DNA from: Neocallimastix lanati (nom. inval.)
Taxonomy: Eukaryota > Neocallimastigomycota > Neocallimastigomycetes > Neocallimastigales > Neocallimastigaceae
NCBI GenBank assembly: GCA_016946835.1
Contig: JACVTC010000009.1
Location: 1,125,001 to 1,147,500 of the forward strand
DNA length: 22,500 bases
Reading direction: 5' to 3'
In this document: piece after piece, positions 11,819 through 21,786 of the stretch
How positions within the stretch are numbered: position 1 is the first letter of the stretch
How the letters are laid out: each line of letters begins with the position of its first letter
Translations under genes and position numbers: made by a program
Notes under the pieces: generated by a model
Databases searched by the model: none
What the model saw: only the letters and a program-made list of their open reading frames with translations
What the model was told of the DNA's origin: nothing

Positions 11819-11910
11819 TATTTATTATTATCTATTATTATTTATTATTATTTATTATTATTTATTATTATTTATTACTATTTATTATTATTTATTATTA
11901 TTTATTATTA
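11819..11910. repeat. (TTTATTATTA)n decanucleotide array
   Basis: About nine head-to-tail copies of a 10-bp unit occur, two carrying a single C substitution (TCTATTATTA, TTTATTACTA). Confidence 0.9.
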
Positions 11911-12534
11911 TTTTTTTTAAAGTAAAAGATTGTTTAATAATATTAAATATAGTTTAAATATTTATATTTAATTAAGCGGTTAGTTAAACAGATAATATAA
12001 AAAAATAAAGAGTTTATAAATAGCTTAACAATTAATGTTTATTAGTTTTTTTTTTTTTTATATATATATATATATATTAATTAAAAAGTATTATATTTAT
12101 ATATTTATTATTTAAATTTTTTTTTTTTTTTTTGAACTACTATTTCATACATGAAATATTAATTATAATTATTGTTAATATTAATTTTTTTTTAATAAAT
12201 TTAAATAATATAGTTTAAAAAAGTTTTTAAAAAAGATTTGATATAGTATCTCTTTTAGAATCTTCTTTATGTCCTAAAGTATAAGCTTTGGAATATCCTT
12301 TAATGATTTCAGTTTGATCCATTAAGCCATGTGAATATGAATTATATTCTGAATTTTCTTTGGAATTAATTTTGGCACCATCATTTGATGAGCCCTCAAC
12401 ATTTGTATGACTATTACTACGTGTACTAGCTAAAACCATAACTAAACTTATAGATTCTTCCCTTTCAGTAAAGTATACCTGTATATCATAATTAAAAATT
12501 AGCTAAATCATATTGTGCTTGTTCATTTCTTTTA

Positions 12535-12635
12535 TTCCAATAATCTGTTTGATTAAAATTTTTCCAATTCCAGGTTTCAGTTTGTTGAAAATTCTTCCAA
12601 TTTCAAGCTTCGGTTTGTTGATAATTCCAATATTC
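12535..12635 (-). repeat. 33-bp coding tandem repeat (WNWKNF-type)
   Basis: Three full units and one partial unit of 11 residues occur, built on Trp-Asn-Trp/Tyr-Lys-Asn-Phe-x-Gln-Thr-Glu. The first full unit carries TGA at the position of the first Trp. Confidence 0.75.
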
Positions 12636-12790
12636 AATTTAATACATTTTTGTTGAGTATTTTTTAATTTATCATAAATTTTTTATGAATATAAATAGTT
12701 ATTCTATTTTTAAAATCGCTAATTGTATCATTACCTCTTAAATACGGATTATTAGTAACAATATTTTCATCAATATAACCATTATTATAC

Positions 12791-12880
12791 TTATTATCAT
12801 TACTATCCATATTATTATTACTATCTTTATTATCATTACTATCTTTATTATCATTACTATCCTTATGATCATTAGAATCA
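12791..12880 (-). repeat. 18-bp coding tandem repeat (DSNDNK-type)
   Basis: About five copies of an 18-bp unit encode Asp-Ser-Asn-Asp-Asn-Lys and variants (DSNDHK, DSNNNM). The in-frame period shows that the repeat grew while the region was still coding. Confidence 0.85.
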
Positions 12881-13131
12881 TCAAGTCTTCTTTTTCTTAA
12901 TTTATTTTGAATACTGGAAATATCGTAATACATATCAATACTATTAACCATTGTACTATTATCGCACCAAGAAATTCCGTTCCAAATGGGCCATAATACT
13001 TTTGCATATCCTTCAATTGTCTTAGGGTTGACAAATTTGCCTCCATTATCGAAATAATATTAAAAATTTTAATATTTTTTTTTTTTTGATAATGAAATAT
13101 CAAAAAATATTATAAAAAATATCAAAATATG

Positions 13132-13176
<45 letters not shown>
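13132..13176. repeat. 45-base poly(A) tract
   Basis: An uninterrupted run of 45 A lies just upstream (on the minus strand) of the broken gene fragment. It is the longest homopolymer in the window. Its exact length is likely uncertain in any assembly. Confidence 0.85.
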
Positions 13177-13178
<2 letters not shown>

Positions 13179-13279
13179 ATTTAGTAATTCATAAAATTAT
13201 TTTTATATAAGATATTTTTAATATAAGCTTTATTGAAACTCTTAATTCGTAATATTTTATAATTAATGTTTATTTATGA

Positions 13280-13425
13280 TATTTGTAATAAACCTCATTA
13301 TATTAATATGATTAAAGTCACCCAAAACAATAATATTAATTATATATATATATTTATATATTTATTTATATATATAAATATAATTATATTATAATAACTA
13401 TATTGGGAGGTTCATTATGCAAATT
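13280..13425 (-). pseudogene. Possible LINE endonuclease remnant (GDFN motif)
   Basis: On the minus strand one frame reads NIIVLGDFNHINIMRF at about 13342-13295. A hydrophobic strand followed by GDFN is typical of the endonuclease/exonuclease/phosphatase fold of non-LTR retrotransposons. Shortly upstream, in a different frame, NLHNEPPNI (about 13420-13392) resembles the preceding Y.PPN strand of those endonucleases, with an AT microsatellite between. Both pieces are short, and AT-rich DNA gives chance matches, so this is weak. Confidence 0.3.
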
Positions 13426-13522
13426 TATGTTAAGAAAAAAAATTTATTAAATAAAAATTATATTATATTCATATTATTATTTATTATTTATTATATCATA
13501 TCATTTTTATTATACTATTATA

Positions 13523-13569
<47 letters not shown>

Positions 13570-13575
<6 letters not shown>

Positions 13576-13921
13576 ATTTTCACTACATTCTGTCCAACAC
13601 CTTTCATAATATTTAATACCTTTGTTCTAATATGGTAGAGAGTTATACTATCGATAATTAATCTTGTTTTACAGCGGATACTTCTATATTTATTTAAGCC
13701 CTGACCATTCAATTAAATATTTTATTCATATAAGAAATATACATGTAAAATAGATGTATTTTTATTTTCAACCAATAATAATTTATTTTCACACAATATG
13801 CTAATTTTTTTTTAGGTATAAAAATGAATTAGTTTTTTTTCAATGGTTTTGAATAAACTCTATCCATTATTATATTATGAAATCTAAAGTTTTCTTAATT
13901 TCTATTTGCGATACAATTGTT

Positions 13922-13970
<49 letters not shown>

Positions 13971-14110
13971 TATATCATTATCTTTATCAATCATTTCTTG
14001 TGTTACATTTTATCATAAATGTAAGCCTCATCAAATTCAAAAGATATATATAATCCTTTAAATCTTTTTTATTTCTTCATTAACTGATGATTCGAATTTT
14101 TTTTTTTTTT
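13570..14110 (-). pseudogene. Decayed coding-like stretch, family unknown
   Basis: Several short minus-strand frames have protein-like, less AT-biased sequence: LYISFEFDEAYIYDKM (about 14055-14010), TIVSQIEIKKTLDF (about 13922-13878), ILCENKLLLVENKN (about 13800-13756) and a 46-codon piece containing KYRSIRCKTRLIIDSITLYH (about 13690-13630). Stops and frame changes separate them, and TTA arrays interrupt them at about 13520-13570 and 13930-13970. It may be the upstream part of the LINE-like remnant or of a transposase; I cannot decide. Confidence 0.3.
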
Positions 14111-14295
14111 TTTTTTTTCTGTATTTGTATAATTTATGTTTAGCTAACAGTATAAAAAAAAAAAATTATGTCCTCCATATTTTAAAAAAATTTTTTTTTT
14201 TTAAATTAAAATTATACGCCTTTAAACCTAAGCTGTAATTTAGTATTTATATTTCTTCATAATTATTCACCAGATTAGAGGCTATACTTCTACAT

Positions 14296-14386
14296 TAGTT
14301 TTGTTTAACTTATTAACTATAAAATTTAATATTAGAAATATAATAAGATTAAATTATTATAGTTAATAACTAAATAAAACAAAATA
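14296..14386. repeat. Imperfect inverted repeat (foldback)
   Basis: A perfect 13-bp core, TTATTAACTATAA (14310-14322) with its reverse complement (14357-14369), extends imperfectly outward through TTTTGTTT / AAACAAAA, giving arms of about 30 bp around a short AT-rich centre. No coding sequence overlaps it. Confidence 0.7.
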
Positions 14387-14399
14387 TTATAATTAAAAT

Positions 14400-14434
14400 A
14401 ATATTAAACTTTTTTTTTATTTTTTTTTATTTTA

Positions 14435-14465
<31 letters not shown>

Positions 14466-14942
14466 ATTTTTATTAATTTTTTATTTTATTTTATTTTATT
14501 TTATTTTATTTTATTTTATTTTATTCAATCTGTACTTTATTTTTAATATTCTACTATTTATTTTATTTTATTTTATTTTATTTTATTTTATTTTATTTTA
14601 TTTTATTTTATTTTATTTATTTTATTTTATTTTATTTTATTTTATTTATTTTATTTTATTTTATTTTATTATTTATTTTATTTTATTTTATTTTATTTTA
14701 TTTTATTTTATTTTATTTTATTTTATTTTATTTTATTTTATTTTATTTTATTTTATTTTATTTTATTTTATTTTATTTTATTTTATTTTATTTTATTTTA
14801 TTTTATTTTATTTTATTTTATTTTATTTTATTTTATTTTATTTTATTTTATTTTATTTTATTTTATTTTATTTTATTTTATTTTATTTTATTTTATTTTA
14901 TTTTATTTTATTTTATTTTATTTTATTCAATCTGTACTTTAT
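14400..14942. repeat. (TTTTA)n satellite with duplicated 18-bp marker
   Basis: Two TTTTA arrays (about 14480-14525 and 14556-14925; the second has occasional TTTA units near 14616-14690) each end in the same 18-bp word, ATTCAATCTGTACTTTAT, at 14523-14540 and 14925-14942. The marker shows that array plus end was duplicated as a block, beyond simple slippage. Confidence 0.9.
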
Positions 14943-15375
14943 ATTTCTACTTTTTTATTTTATTTTACCTTTTTTTCTTTTATTTATTTAAATTTTTCAT
15001 TATAATAAAAAAAAAAAATAAAAATAAAAATAAAAATTTAAACATAGAAAAATAAAGATCTATTTATATATATTATATAATGTCTTTTATATAATATTTT
15101 TTATAATATATATATAAAGTTTTATACTGTACATTGTTTTATTATTATATTATATGGTATTATTAACTATCTAACTATTTTTTTTTTTTTTTTAATAATA
15201 TATATATGTAAAGATAAATATATATAGACATATAATTTATTATTTTTTATTTTTATTTTATTTGTTAATAATAATAACTAAAAAAAAAAAAAAGTATTAT
15301 TTAATTAAAAATTTATTATTTATAATATATAGACATATAGTCATATATCTACTTTTTATCTTTTCTTTTCTTTTT

Positions 15376-15407
<32 letters not shown>

Positions 15408-15536
15408 CTTTTAAAAAAAATAAAAATAAAAAATTGAAATATATAAACTATTATATAAAATAAAAATTTTATATATAATAAATAAATAAATAAATAATAA
15501 TAATGTAGATACAATATAATAAATAAAATTAAAAAT

Positions 15537-15572
<36 letters not shown>

Positions 15573-15846
15573 ATACTTTTTTTTTTTTTTTAATTATTTT
15601 TTAATTTTAATTATATATTTATATTTATATTTATATTTATATTTATATTTATATTTATTTTATGTTTATATATTTTTTATTTATTTATTTATTTTATGTT
15701 ATTTTTATATTATTTTTTTTATATTTTTATATTTATTTTATGCCCTTTTTTTTTATTTTAATTGAGAAAAAAAAAAAATTTATATATATATATATATTAA
15801 TATATAAAAAAAATTCTTTATTATTTATTTATTTTATTTCTTCTTT

Positions 15847-15874
<28 letters not shown>
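14943..15874. other. AT-rich spacer downstream of phosphatase copy B
   Basis: T runs, AT dinucleotide runs (about 15549-15570) and TATATTTA repeats (about 15610-15660) fill this stretch. The open frame at 15662-15895 on the plus strand is Phe/Tyr/Ile low complexity and is not credible. The part next to 15875 would be the 3' untranslated region of copy B. No gene is seen. Confidence 0.6.

Positions 15875-15876
<2 letters not shown>
15849..15876 (-). repeat. 28-base A run fused to the stop codon of copy B
   Basis: On the coding (minus) strand the last Glu codon is followed by TAA, whose two A bases begin an unbroken run of 28 A. The gene keeps its introns, so this is not the tail of a processed retrocopy. 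Confidence 0.85.
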
Positions 15877-15879
<3 letters not shown>

Positions 15880-17723
15880 CATAGTTATTGGTTAGTTTAG
15901 TATATTGAGTGTAACTGGTATTGTAATTTGCTTTTCTTGGGGAACTGGCACTATATTTTCTAACATAATTTTTAGTATGATTTTGATCGTAGGTCTCACT
16001 ACGACGTTTATAGGTATCTCTATTGAAACTATAATCATCCTCATAATTTCTAGAACGTTCATACTTATTACTATTATAACTATATTTACTTTCATAATTA
16101 TAATTATAATTATTAGTATTAGTATTATTATATTGAGGTCTACGGTTATCATTATAGTTATTATTATTTTCATAATTTACAAGAGGTTCAGTTTCATTAC
16201 TAGTATTCAATTCCGTTTGATTATAACAATCAAATTGTTTTGATTCTAAAGTGTAACTGGAATAATCATTTTTAGATTTATTATTAGTACTATAATTATT
16301 TACAGAAGATTTTTGTCTTTGATTTTGATTTTTGTAAGCATCGTAATTTGGTGACATTGGTAAAGGTATAAAGCTAGTATTGACTCCATCATGCTTAGCA
16401 TTATTACTGAAAGATGTATTGGATGAAAAGTTATAACTACCATTAGTAAAATCATTATTTGAACCTTCATTATAATTATAATTATTATAATTATTATTAT
16501 TACTGTTGTTATTGTTGTTATTATGATTTAATTCATCAATTAATAATTCACGATTACCACCTAATTTTTTTGATTTTTTATTATACATAAATATACCACC
16601 ACCTAAAACTACTACAGCAGCTACAACAGATCCACCAATAGTAATTGTAGTGGTATTTAATGGACTGCTTTTATCTTCACCTTCTTTGGAATCATTTTTA
16701 ATATCATTAGTGGTAGTATGGTTTGAATTAGTGGGGACTTGATTAGAAGCACTAGAAGTCACTGGTAGTGGTAAAGTATTATTTGCAACAGGTAATGGAT
16801 CAACTATATTATGAGCAATCTTATAGGCTTTAATTTTTTCATTTTTGAAATCTGTATCGATTTGAGAATAAGAAACTGTACCTGGATTTTCATTTTGATA
16901 AATTATGAAGGAATCATATACCTTTTCACTACTATTAATTCTTAAGAATTCACAGTAAGCTTTTTTAGGATTACCTCCATAGTTAAAATTACAAAATAAA
17001 CCACCATACTTTTTAGCATTTTCACCATTACTACCTTTAGCATATTTCTTTACCCAATGAGAATAATTCTTTTCTTTACCTTGTTCAATATACATTTCAT
17101 ATCCACCAGCACCATTTAAAATATCAAGGGTAGCACCTTTACGAATTTGTACAATACTATCATCAGTCTTTTTATCATAGGAATCAATTTCTGGAGATTT
17201 GAATTTTGACATGACATGAGTTCTAGCATAAACATGATCATGGGCACTAAAAATGATAGCACCATTATCTTTACAATAATCATAGAAACTTTCGCCACTA
17301 CCAGAAATAATATTTCTTTCACTATCCCCTGGGTATTTACCAGTGTGATAATATTTATCGTAAAAGTGCCATGAACAAATCTTCCAATCTTCAGTTGCAT
17401 TAGCTAAATGCTTCTTTAAGAATGAAAGTTGTTCTTCTCTTTTATCTGCGCCATTAACTTCTGGAGATAAACCAATAATTCTCTATTGAAATAATTAAAA
17501 ATAAAAATAAAATTAATACATAAATATTTTTAATAGTAAATATAAATATTTTTAATAATAATTTATATTTAAATATAAAAAAGAAAAAAAAAATTTTTTA
17601 TTTGTTATATATTATATATATTATATTATATTATATTTTATATATTTTATTTTTTATATATATCGATATTTTTTTTTTTTTATTTTATTTCATTATATAT
17701 GATATATTATTTATTATATATAA

Positions 17724-17757
<34 letters not shown>

Positions 17758-18718
17758 GAAAATATATATCTTTTTAATATAAAGTGTATAAATCTATTCA
17801 TTTATTATTATTATTATTATTATTACCATATTTTTATATTTACAAGACCACATTGCTTTAGAACTAGAAAATTCACAGTTAACATTTGAATTTTTACTAC
17901 CAGTCATTTCTTTATACAAAAGACTTTTATATTCATTAAATTTATCACCACATTCACTTCTGCCTTCATGGTTACCTAAAATACCCATGAATTGATAAGA
18001 ACGATTTGAATCTAAGGTGGTATCAAAATATTTTCTGGTGTCACACTCATAATCATAATCACCAAGGTGTAATAAAGCATTATAGGTTGCTAATTTCATA
18101 ACTTGTTTTGATTCTTTTTCTGCACCACTAATGTAATGGTATTATTATTATTTTTAATTATTAAATTATAAAAAAAGTTTAATTTATGTAACATTCATAT
18201 TTTAAACAAAATAATATATATAACAAATATATATATGTATATAATAAATATATAAAAATATAAAATATATTTAAAAATATATGAATATTTTAATAAAAGA
18301 AAAAATAAAAAAAAAAATAATTTCAATTTCTATCTTTTTATTCTTAAATTAAATAATATTTATATACATAAATATGATGTTTCTTTCAAATGAATAATTT
18401 TTCAAATTATTAAATAATAGTGTACCTATCACCGATAATAGCCATTGAAAATTCTTCTGCTCCATAAGTGAATGTCTTAAGTTGTTCATCAGTAATTGTT
18501 ACTGTATTTTGAGTAGGTTGAACTTGTTGACCTACTGAAGCATTATTTTGAGTAGGTTGAACTTGTTGACCTACTGAAGCATTATTTTGAGTAGGTTGAA
18601 CTTGTTGACCTGCTGGAGCATTATTTTGAGGGATTTGGTTGACTTGGGAATTACTTTGTAATATTTGTTTTGATACTAAAATAGAAAAGGATAATAACTT
18701 ATTTATACCGAGTTTCAT
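15875..18718 (-). CDS. Membrane-anchored purple-acid-phosphatase-like metallophosphatase, copy B
   Basis: Three exons, 18718-18426, 18127-17827 and 17482-15875, give 733 aa. The seven metal ligands are D97 (GDSG), D121 and Y124 (GDYDY), N150 (GNHE), H237 (CSWHF), H279 and H281 (AHDH), matching copy A one for one. Residues 1-24 look like a signal peptide. Residues about 28-70 form a Gln/Pro-rich segment from a 39-bp tandem repeat that copy A lacks. The extracellular stalk is only about 48 residues (about 426-473, Pro/Thr/Asn-rich), against about 220 in copy A. A membrane span (about 477-498) precedes NKKSKK and a tail of about 235 residues rich in Asn and Tyr, about twice the length of the tail of A. 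Same strand as A, about 7.1 kb apart. The likely role is hydrolysis of phosphate esters outside the cell; substrate unknown. Confidence 0.87.
17483..17826 (-). other. Intron 2 of phosphatase copy B
   Basis: This 344-bp intron begins GTAATA and ends TCAATAG, phase 0 after Lys-Asn-Met, at the same place as in copy A. It contains a T/A-rich core that produces a meaningless plus-strand frame at 17602-17889. Confidence 0.9.
18128..18425 (-). other. Intron 1 of phosphatase copy B
   Basis: This 298-bp intron begins GTACAC and ends ACATTAG. It splits the Ser codon of GDSG in phase 2, exactly as intron 1 of copy A does, yet its sequence and length are different. Confidence 0.9.
18506..18622 (-). repeat. 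39-bp minisatellite in exon 1 of copy B
   Basis: Three head-to-tail 39-bp units (18506-18544, 18545-18583, 18584-18622) encode 13-residue units of the form QNNASVGQQVQPT. The first two are identical; the third differs at two bases, changing Ser-Val to Pro-Ala. The reading frame is kept. Confidence 0.95.
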
Positions 18719-19113
18719 TTTTCTATAATAATATATTAATGTAATATCTCAATTAAAAATAACTTTGATTTCTAAAAATTTACTTTTATTATATATATAT
18801 ATTTATTGCAATTTTATCTTATTTATTATATTATATTCTGCTATTGTTTTTTCTATTTTATTTTTGTTATATAAATTAACCTTTCGTAACTATATATATA
18901 TTGAAGGAAATATATATATATATTGTATACTATTTTTTATTTTATAAATTAGACTAACTACTTTAAACAGTTTTATATATTAATATTTCTAAAATGAAGA
19001 TTAAAATAAATTGTTATTGAAAGCTTAGATTTTGGCGAACGGTAATTTAATTTATATATTACTTTTTTACTTTATATAAATATATAAGTATAATTTATAT
19101 ATAAAAAGTATAG

Positions 19114-19145
<32 letters not shown>

Positions 19146-21320
19146 AAAAAAAGAAAAAAATATATTGTTAGATTTTTTAATTCATTATTAGTATTATATA
19201 ATACTTAATATTTATAATTAAAGCATAGATATATATACGTTTTTTTTTTATTAATCTATTTATATTAAAAGGTATAATATATATTGTATAATATATTAAT
19301 TATTGTATTATAAATATTTACTTTTTCTTTTATAAATTAAATTTATAATTAAATTTAATTTCTGAACTTTTTTTTTTTTTAATAATTTTTTATTTTTATT
19401 TTTGTTTAGTTTCTAAACTTCACTTTTTTTTTGGAAAAAAACTTCTAATTTTATATTATCTTTATTATAATTTAAAGAATATATAAAATGAAAAAAAAAG
19501 TTTTTTGCTTTGTTTTTTTGTTTTGTTTTTTTTTTTTTTAAGAAAAAAAAAAAAAAGAAAAAAAAGAAAAAAGAAAAAAGAAAAAAGTATATTAAAATAT
19601 TTTAAAATATTCTTCAAAAATATATGAGATAAAGAATTTTCTCATAAGATATAAATTAAAAATTATTAATTAAATTAATATCATATATTCACATATTATA
19701 ATATATTTATACATTTAATTTAAATTATATACTCAAAATATAATAAAAAAAAAATTTATTATTCACTAATTATTATTTATTTATTATTTATTTATTTATT
19801 ATTTATTATTTATTATTTATTATTTATTATTTATTATTTATTATTTATTATTTATTATTTATTATTTATTATTTATTATTTATTATTTATTATTTATTAT
19901 TTATTATTTATTATTTATTATTTATTATTTATTATTTATTATTTATTATTTATTATTTATTATTTATTATTTGTTATTTATTATTTATTATTTATTATTT
20001 ATAATTTATTATTTATTATTTATTATTTATTATTTATTATTATTTATTATTTATTATTTATTATTTATTATTTATTATTTATTTATTATATATTTTAAAA
20101 GATTTCATAAAATCAATATTTATTACTATTTAATTTATTATATAGATTATTAATTCTCCATTTTCAATTTCAATTCACATCATATATGTAATAAATTGGA
20201 AATCCCTAAATTTTATTATTATTTTTGTTCAAAAATATAAATATACACAATAATAATATATAAAAATAAAATAGTAAAAATATTGAAATTGCTATTGAAT
20301 AACAAAAGCAAACTATATTTGCAATATATAATAATATATTATTTCTATTATTTCTATTATTTTAAATTATTTATATTATCTCTATTATTTATTATTATTA
20401 ATATTATTAATATTATTTATATTTTTACTATTATTTATATTATTTATTATTATTTATATTATTTATTATTTATTTATTTATTATTATTTATATTGTTTTA
20501 TATTATTTCTATTATATTTTTAATAATTAAAAGAAAGAAAGAAACAAAAAAAATAAAAAAAAAATAAAAAAAAAAAGAACACAAAGAAAATTCAAATTTT
20601 TAAAAATATTAAAAAAAATTACAAAGAAAAAAAAAAAATTTTTTTTTTAAATTAATTATTTTAATAATAATTTCGAAGACTTTTTTGGAGATGAATTTTT
20701 TATTTATTATAATTAAAGTTTGATGAGTTAATTAAATTTAAATTAATTGACAGTTAAATTTAAGTTTTGTTTAAGTCACATCGATTGAAAGTTAATTAAT
20801 TTCCATATAATCCATTACTATTCTTAATATATTTATAATTTATAATAATTATTAAAAATTAAAAAATTTTTTAAAAAAGAAAAGCAAAAAAAACATTATA
20901 TTAATGTTGGAATAGAACAAATATAATTAAATAGAAGTAAATAGATATATAATTATAAATAAATAGATATGATTATATAAATAAATAAATAAATAAATAG
21001 ATAATTATAAATAAATAAATATTTAATTAAATAAATAGATATAATTATTAGATATAAATAAATAACTATAAAAATAAAAAGGATGGTGAAATATTTAATT
21101 GAAATAATATGAAAAGAATATTAAAAATGTGTTAAAAAGGAATAAAAAAAAAAAATTCAATTTCAATTAAAGCAAACAAAACGAAACAAAAAAAAATGTT
21201 TCTATTACCTTTATGAAAAAAAAAATAGTTGAATTTATTTTTTACATATTTTTAAATATTAAGAACTGAATATTTATTATTTATTATTATTATTATTATA
21301 TAGAAATTTAAAGATTTTTT
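18719..21320. other. AT-rich spacer upstream of phosphatase copy B
   Basis: No gene is supported. 18719-19030 is the probable promoter side of copy B and includes a less AT-biased word near 19018-19045 (AAGCTTAGATTTTGGCGAACGG). An A run occurs at about 19112-19143, and A/G-rich DNA at 19540-19590. 20920-21070 carries AAATAGATA-type repeats. Open frames at 19971-20153 and 20283-20567 are Tyr/Ile/Leu products of microsatellites. Confidence 0.6.
19790..20085. repeat. (ATTTATT)n heptanucleotide array
   Basis: Roughly 300 bp of nearly perfect ATTTATT units occurs, with rare changes (a G near 19972 and an A near 20001). Confidence 0.9.
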
Positions 21321-21559
21321 TTTAATGTGTATTATATAGTTTTTGCATAGATTTTGTATAAAAACTATATCATTTTGACACTTATTGATATAGGTTCTAG
21401 ATAATATTGATTTATCAACACATGGTTTTGAACATATATTTGTCATAAAACCCTGTATGTTTATTTTAATAATTGGAGCCTGTATCAATATATGGTCAAA
21501 ACAGCAATGATTGCATATAAATGATATAGTTTTGAATGTTCAATAAGCCATTAAACCTG

Positions 21560-21573
21560 TTCAATTAATTGAA
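21560..21573. repeat. 14-bp perfect palindrome
   Basis: TTCAATTAATTGAA is its own reverse complement. A related TTAATTAATTGAAC word follows the second GGAGCCTGTAT copy at about 22413. Confidence 0.8.
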
Positions 21574-21755
21574 ATAAAGCAGTTGTGGCATATATGAAGT
21601 ATATGGTTTTGAGGTTAATATTAGCAATATATGCAGTCACTGTTGTTATTAAAGTTCAGAAATGATGACGATGTTGATGAACATATGCATATATTGCTAA
21701 TATAAGTGTATTTGTGTGATGATTATGCTAAAACTATACATATATTTAATTATTG

Positions 21756-21786
<31 letters not shown>

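Larger units (their letters stand above)
8790..12226. other. AT-rich intergenic spacer
   Basis: No gene is supported. 8790-9000 is the upstream region of phosphatase copy A. 9480-9840 is strongly A-rich on the plus strand with AAAC and AAAG words. 10070-10230 is TTTA-rich and gives a meaningless low-complexity frame. Microsatellites occur at about 10620-10800 (AATAAAT-type) and 11819-11910 (10-mer). A 14-bp near-perfect inverted repeat (one mismatch) lies at 10839-10852 / 10864-10877. Near 11206-11270 a GAGTATATTAYCT word occurs twice about 40 bp apart. Confidence 0.6.
12227..13059 (-). pseudogene. Broken gene fragment with hexapeptide and Trp-rich repeats
   Basis: Three adjoining frames read as one damaged coding region. 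The first (13059-12664) opens right after a stop, has no Met at its head and includes GYAKVLWPIWNGISWCDNST, then KLRKRR and about five copies of an Asp-Ser-Asn-Asp-Asn-Lys unit. The second (12635-12492) holds an 11-residue repeat, consensus TETWNWKNFNQ, with one TGA where TGG is expected. The third (12502-12227) starts after a frame change within a T run near 12492-12500 and ends at TAA after RDTISNLF. Base composition is clearly less AT-biased than the surroundings, and the residues look like real protein. I do not recognise the family. It could also be 3' exons of a gene whose upstream part is lost, or an assembly with homopolymer errors. Confidence 0.55.

Noticed and set aside
12791-12880. 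CRISPR-like spaced repeats
   Set aside because: The units are contiguous, in-frame coding repeats without spacers, in eukaryotic DNA.
12227-13059. Alternative genetic code with TGA read as Trp
   Set aside because: It would mend only one of the lesions in the broken gene. At least two frame changes remain, and both phosphatase genes end in TAA, so they give no information about TGA.
13417-13638. Plus-strand frame with a poly-Tyr run
   Set aside because: It is produced by a TAT trinucleotide run, and the rest has no protein-like features on this strand.
15849-15876. Processed retrogene tail for copy B
   Set aside because: Copy B keeps both introns at the same sites as copy A, so it did not arise from a spliced mRNA.
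15662-15895. Phe/Tyr/Ile-rich plus-strand frame ahead of copy B
   Set aside because: Composition follows directly from T-rich microsatellites; there is no conserved motif. It overlaps the end of copy B on the opposite strand.
15905-16243. 112-residue plus-strand frame rich in Ile
   Set aside because: It is antisense to the Asn/Tyr-rich tail of phosphatase copy B. No start context or family motif supports it.
17116-17400. 94-residue minus-strand frame overlapping copy B
   Set aside because: It lies in another frame inside exon 3 of copy B, and the frame with CSWHF and AHDH is clearly the coding one.
20283-20567. 94-residue plus-strand frame with Tyr/Ile/Leu and a Lys-rich end
   Set aside because: It is made of TTATTTA-type repeats followed by an A-rich stretch. 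No credible start or domain.
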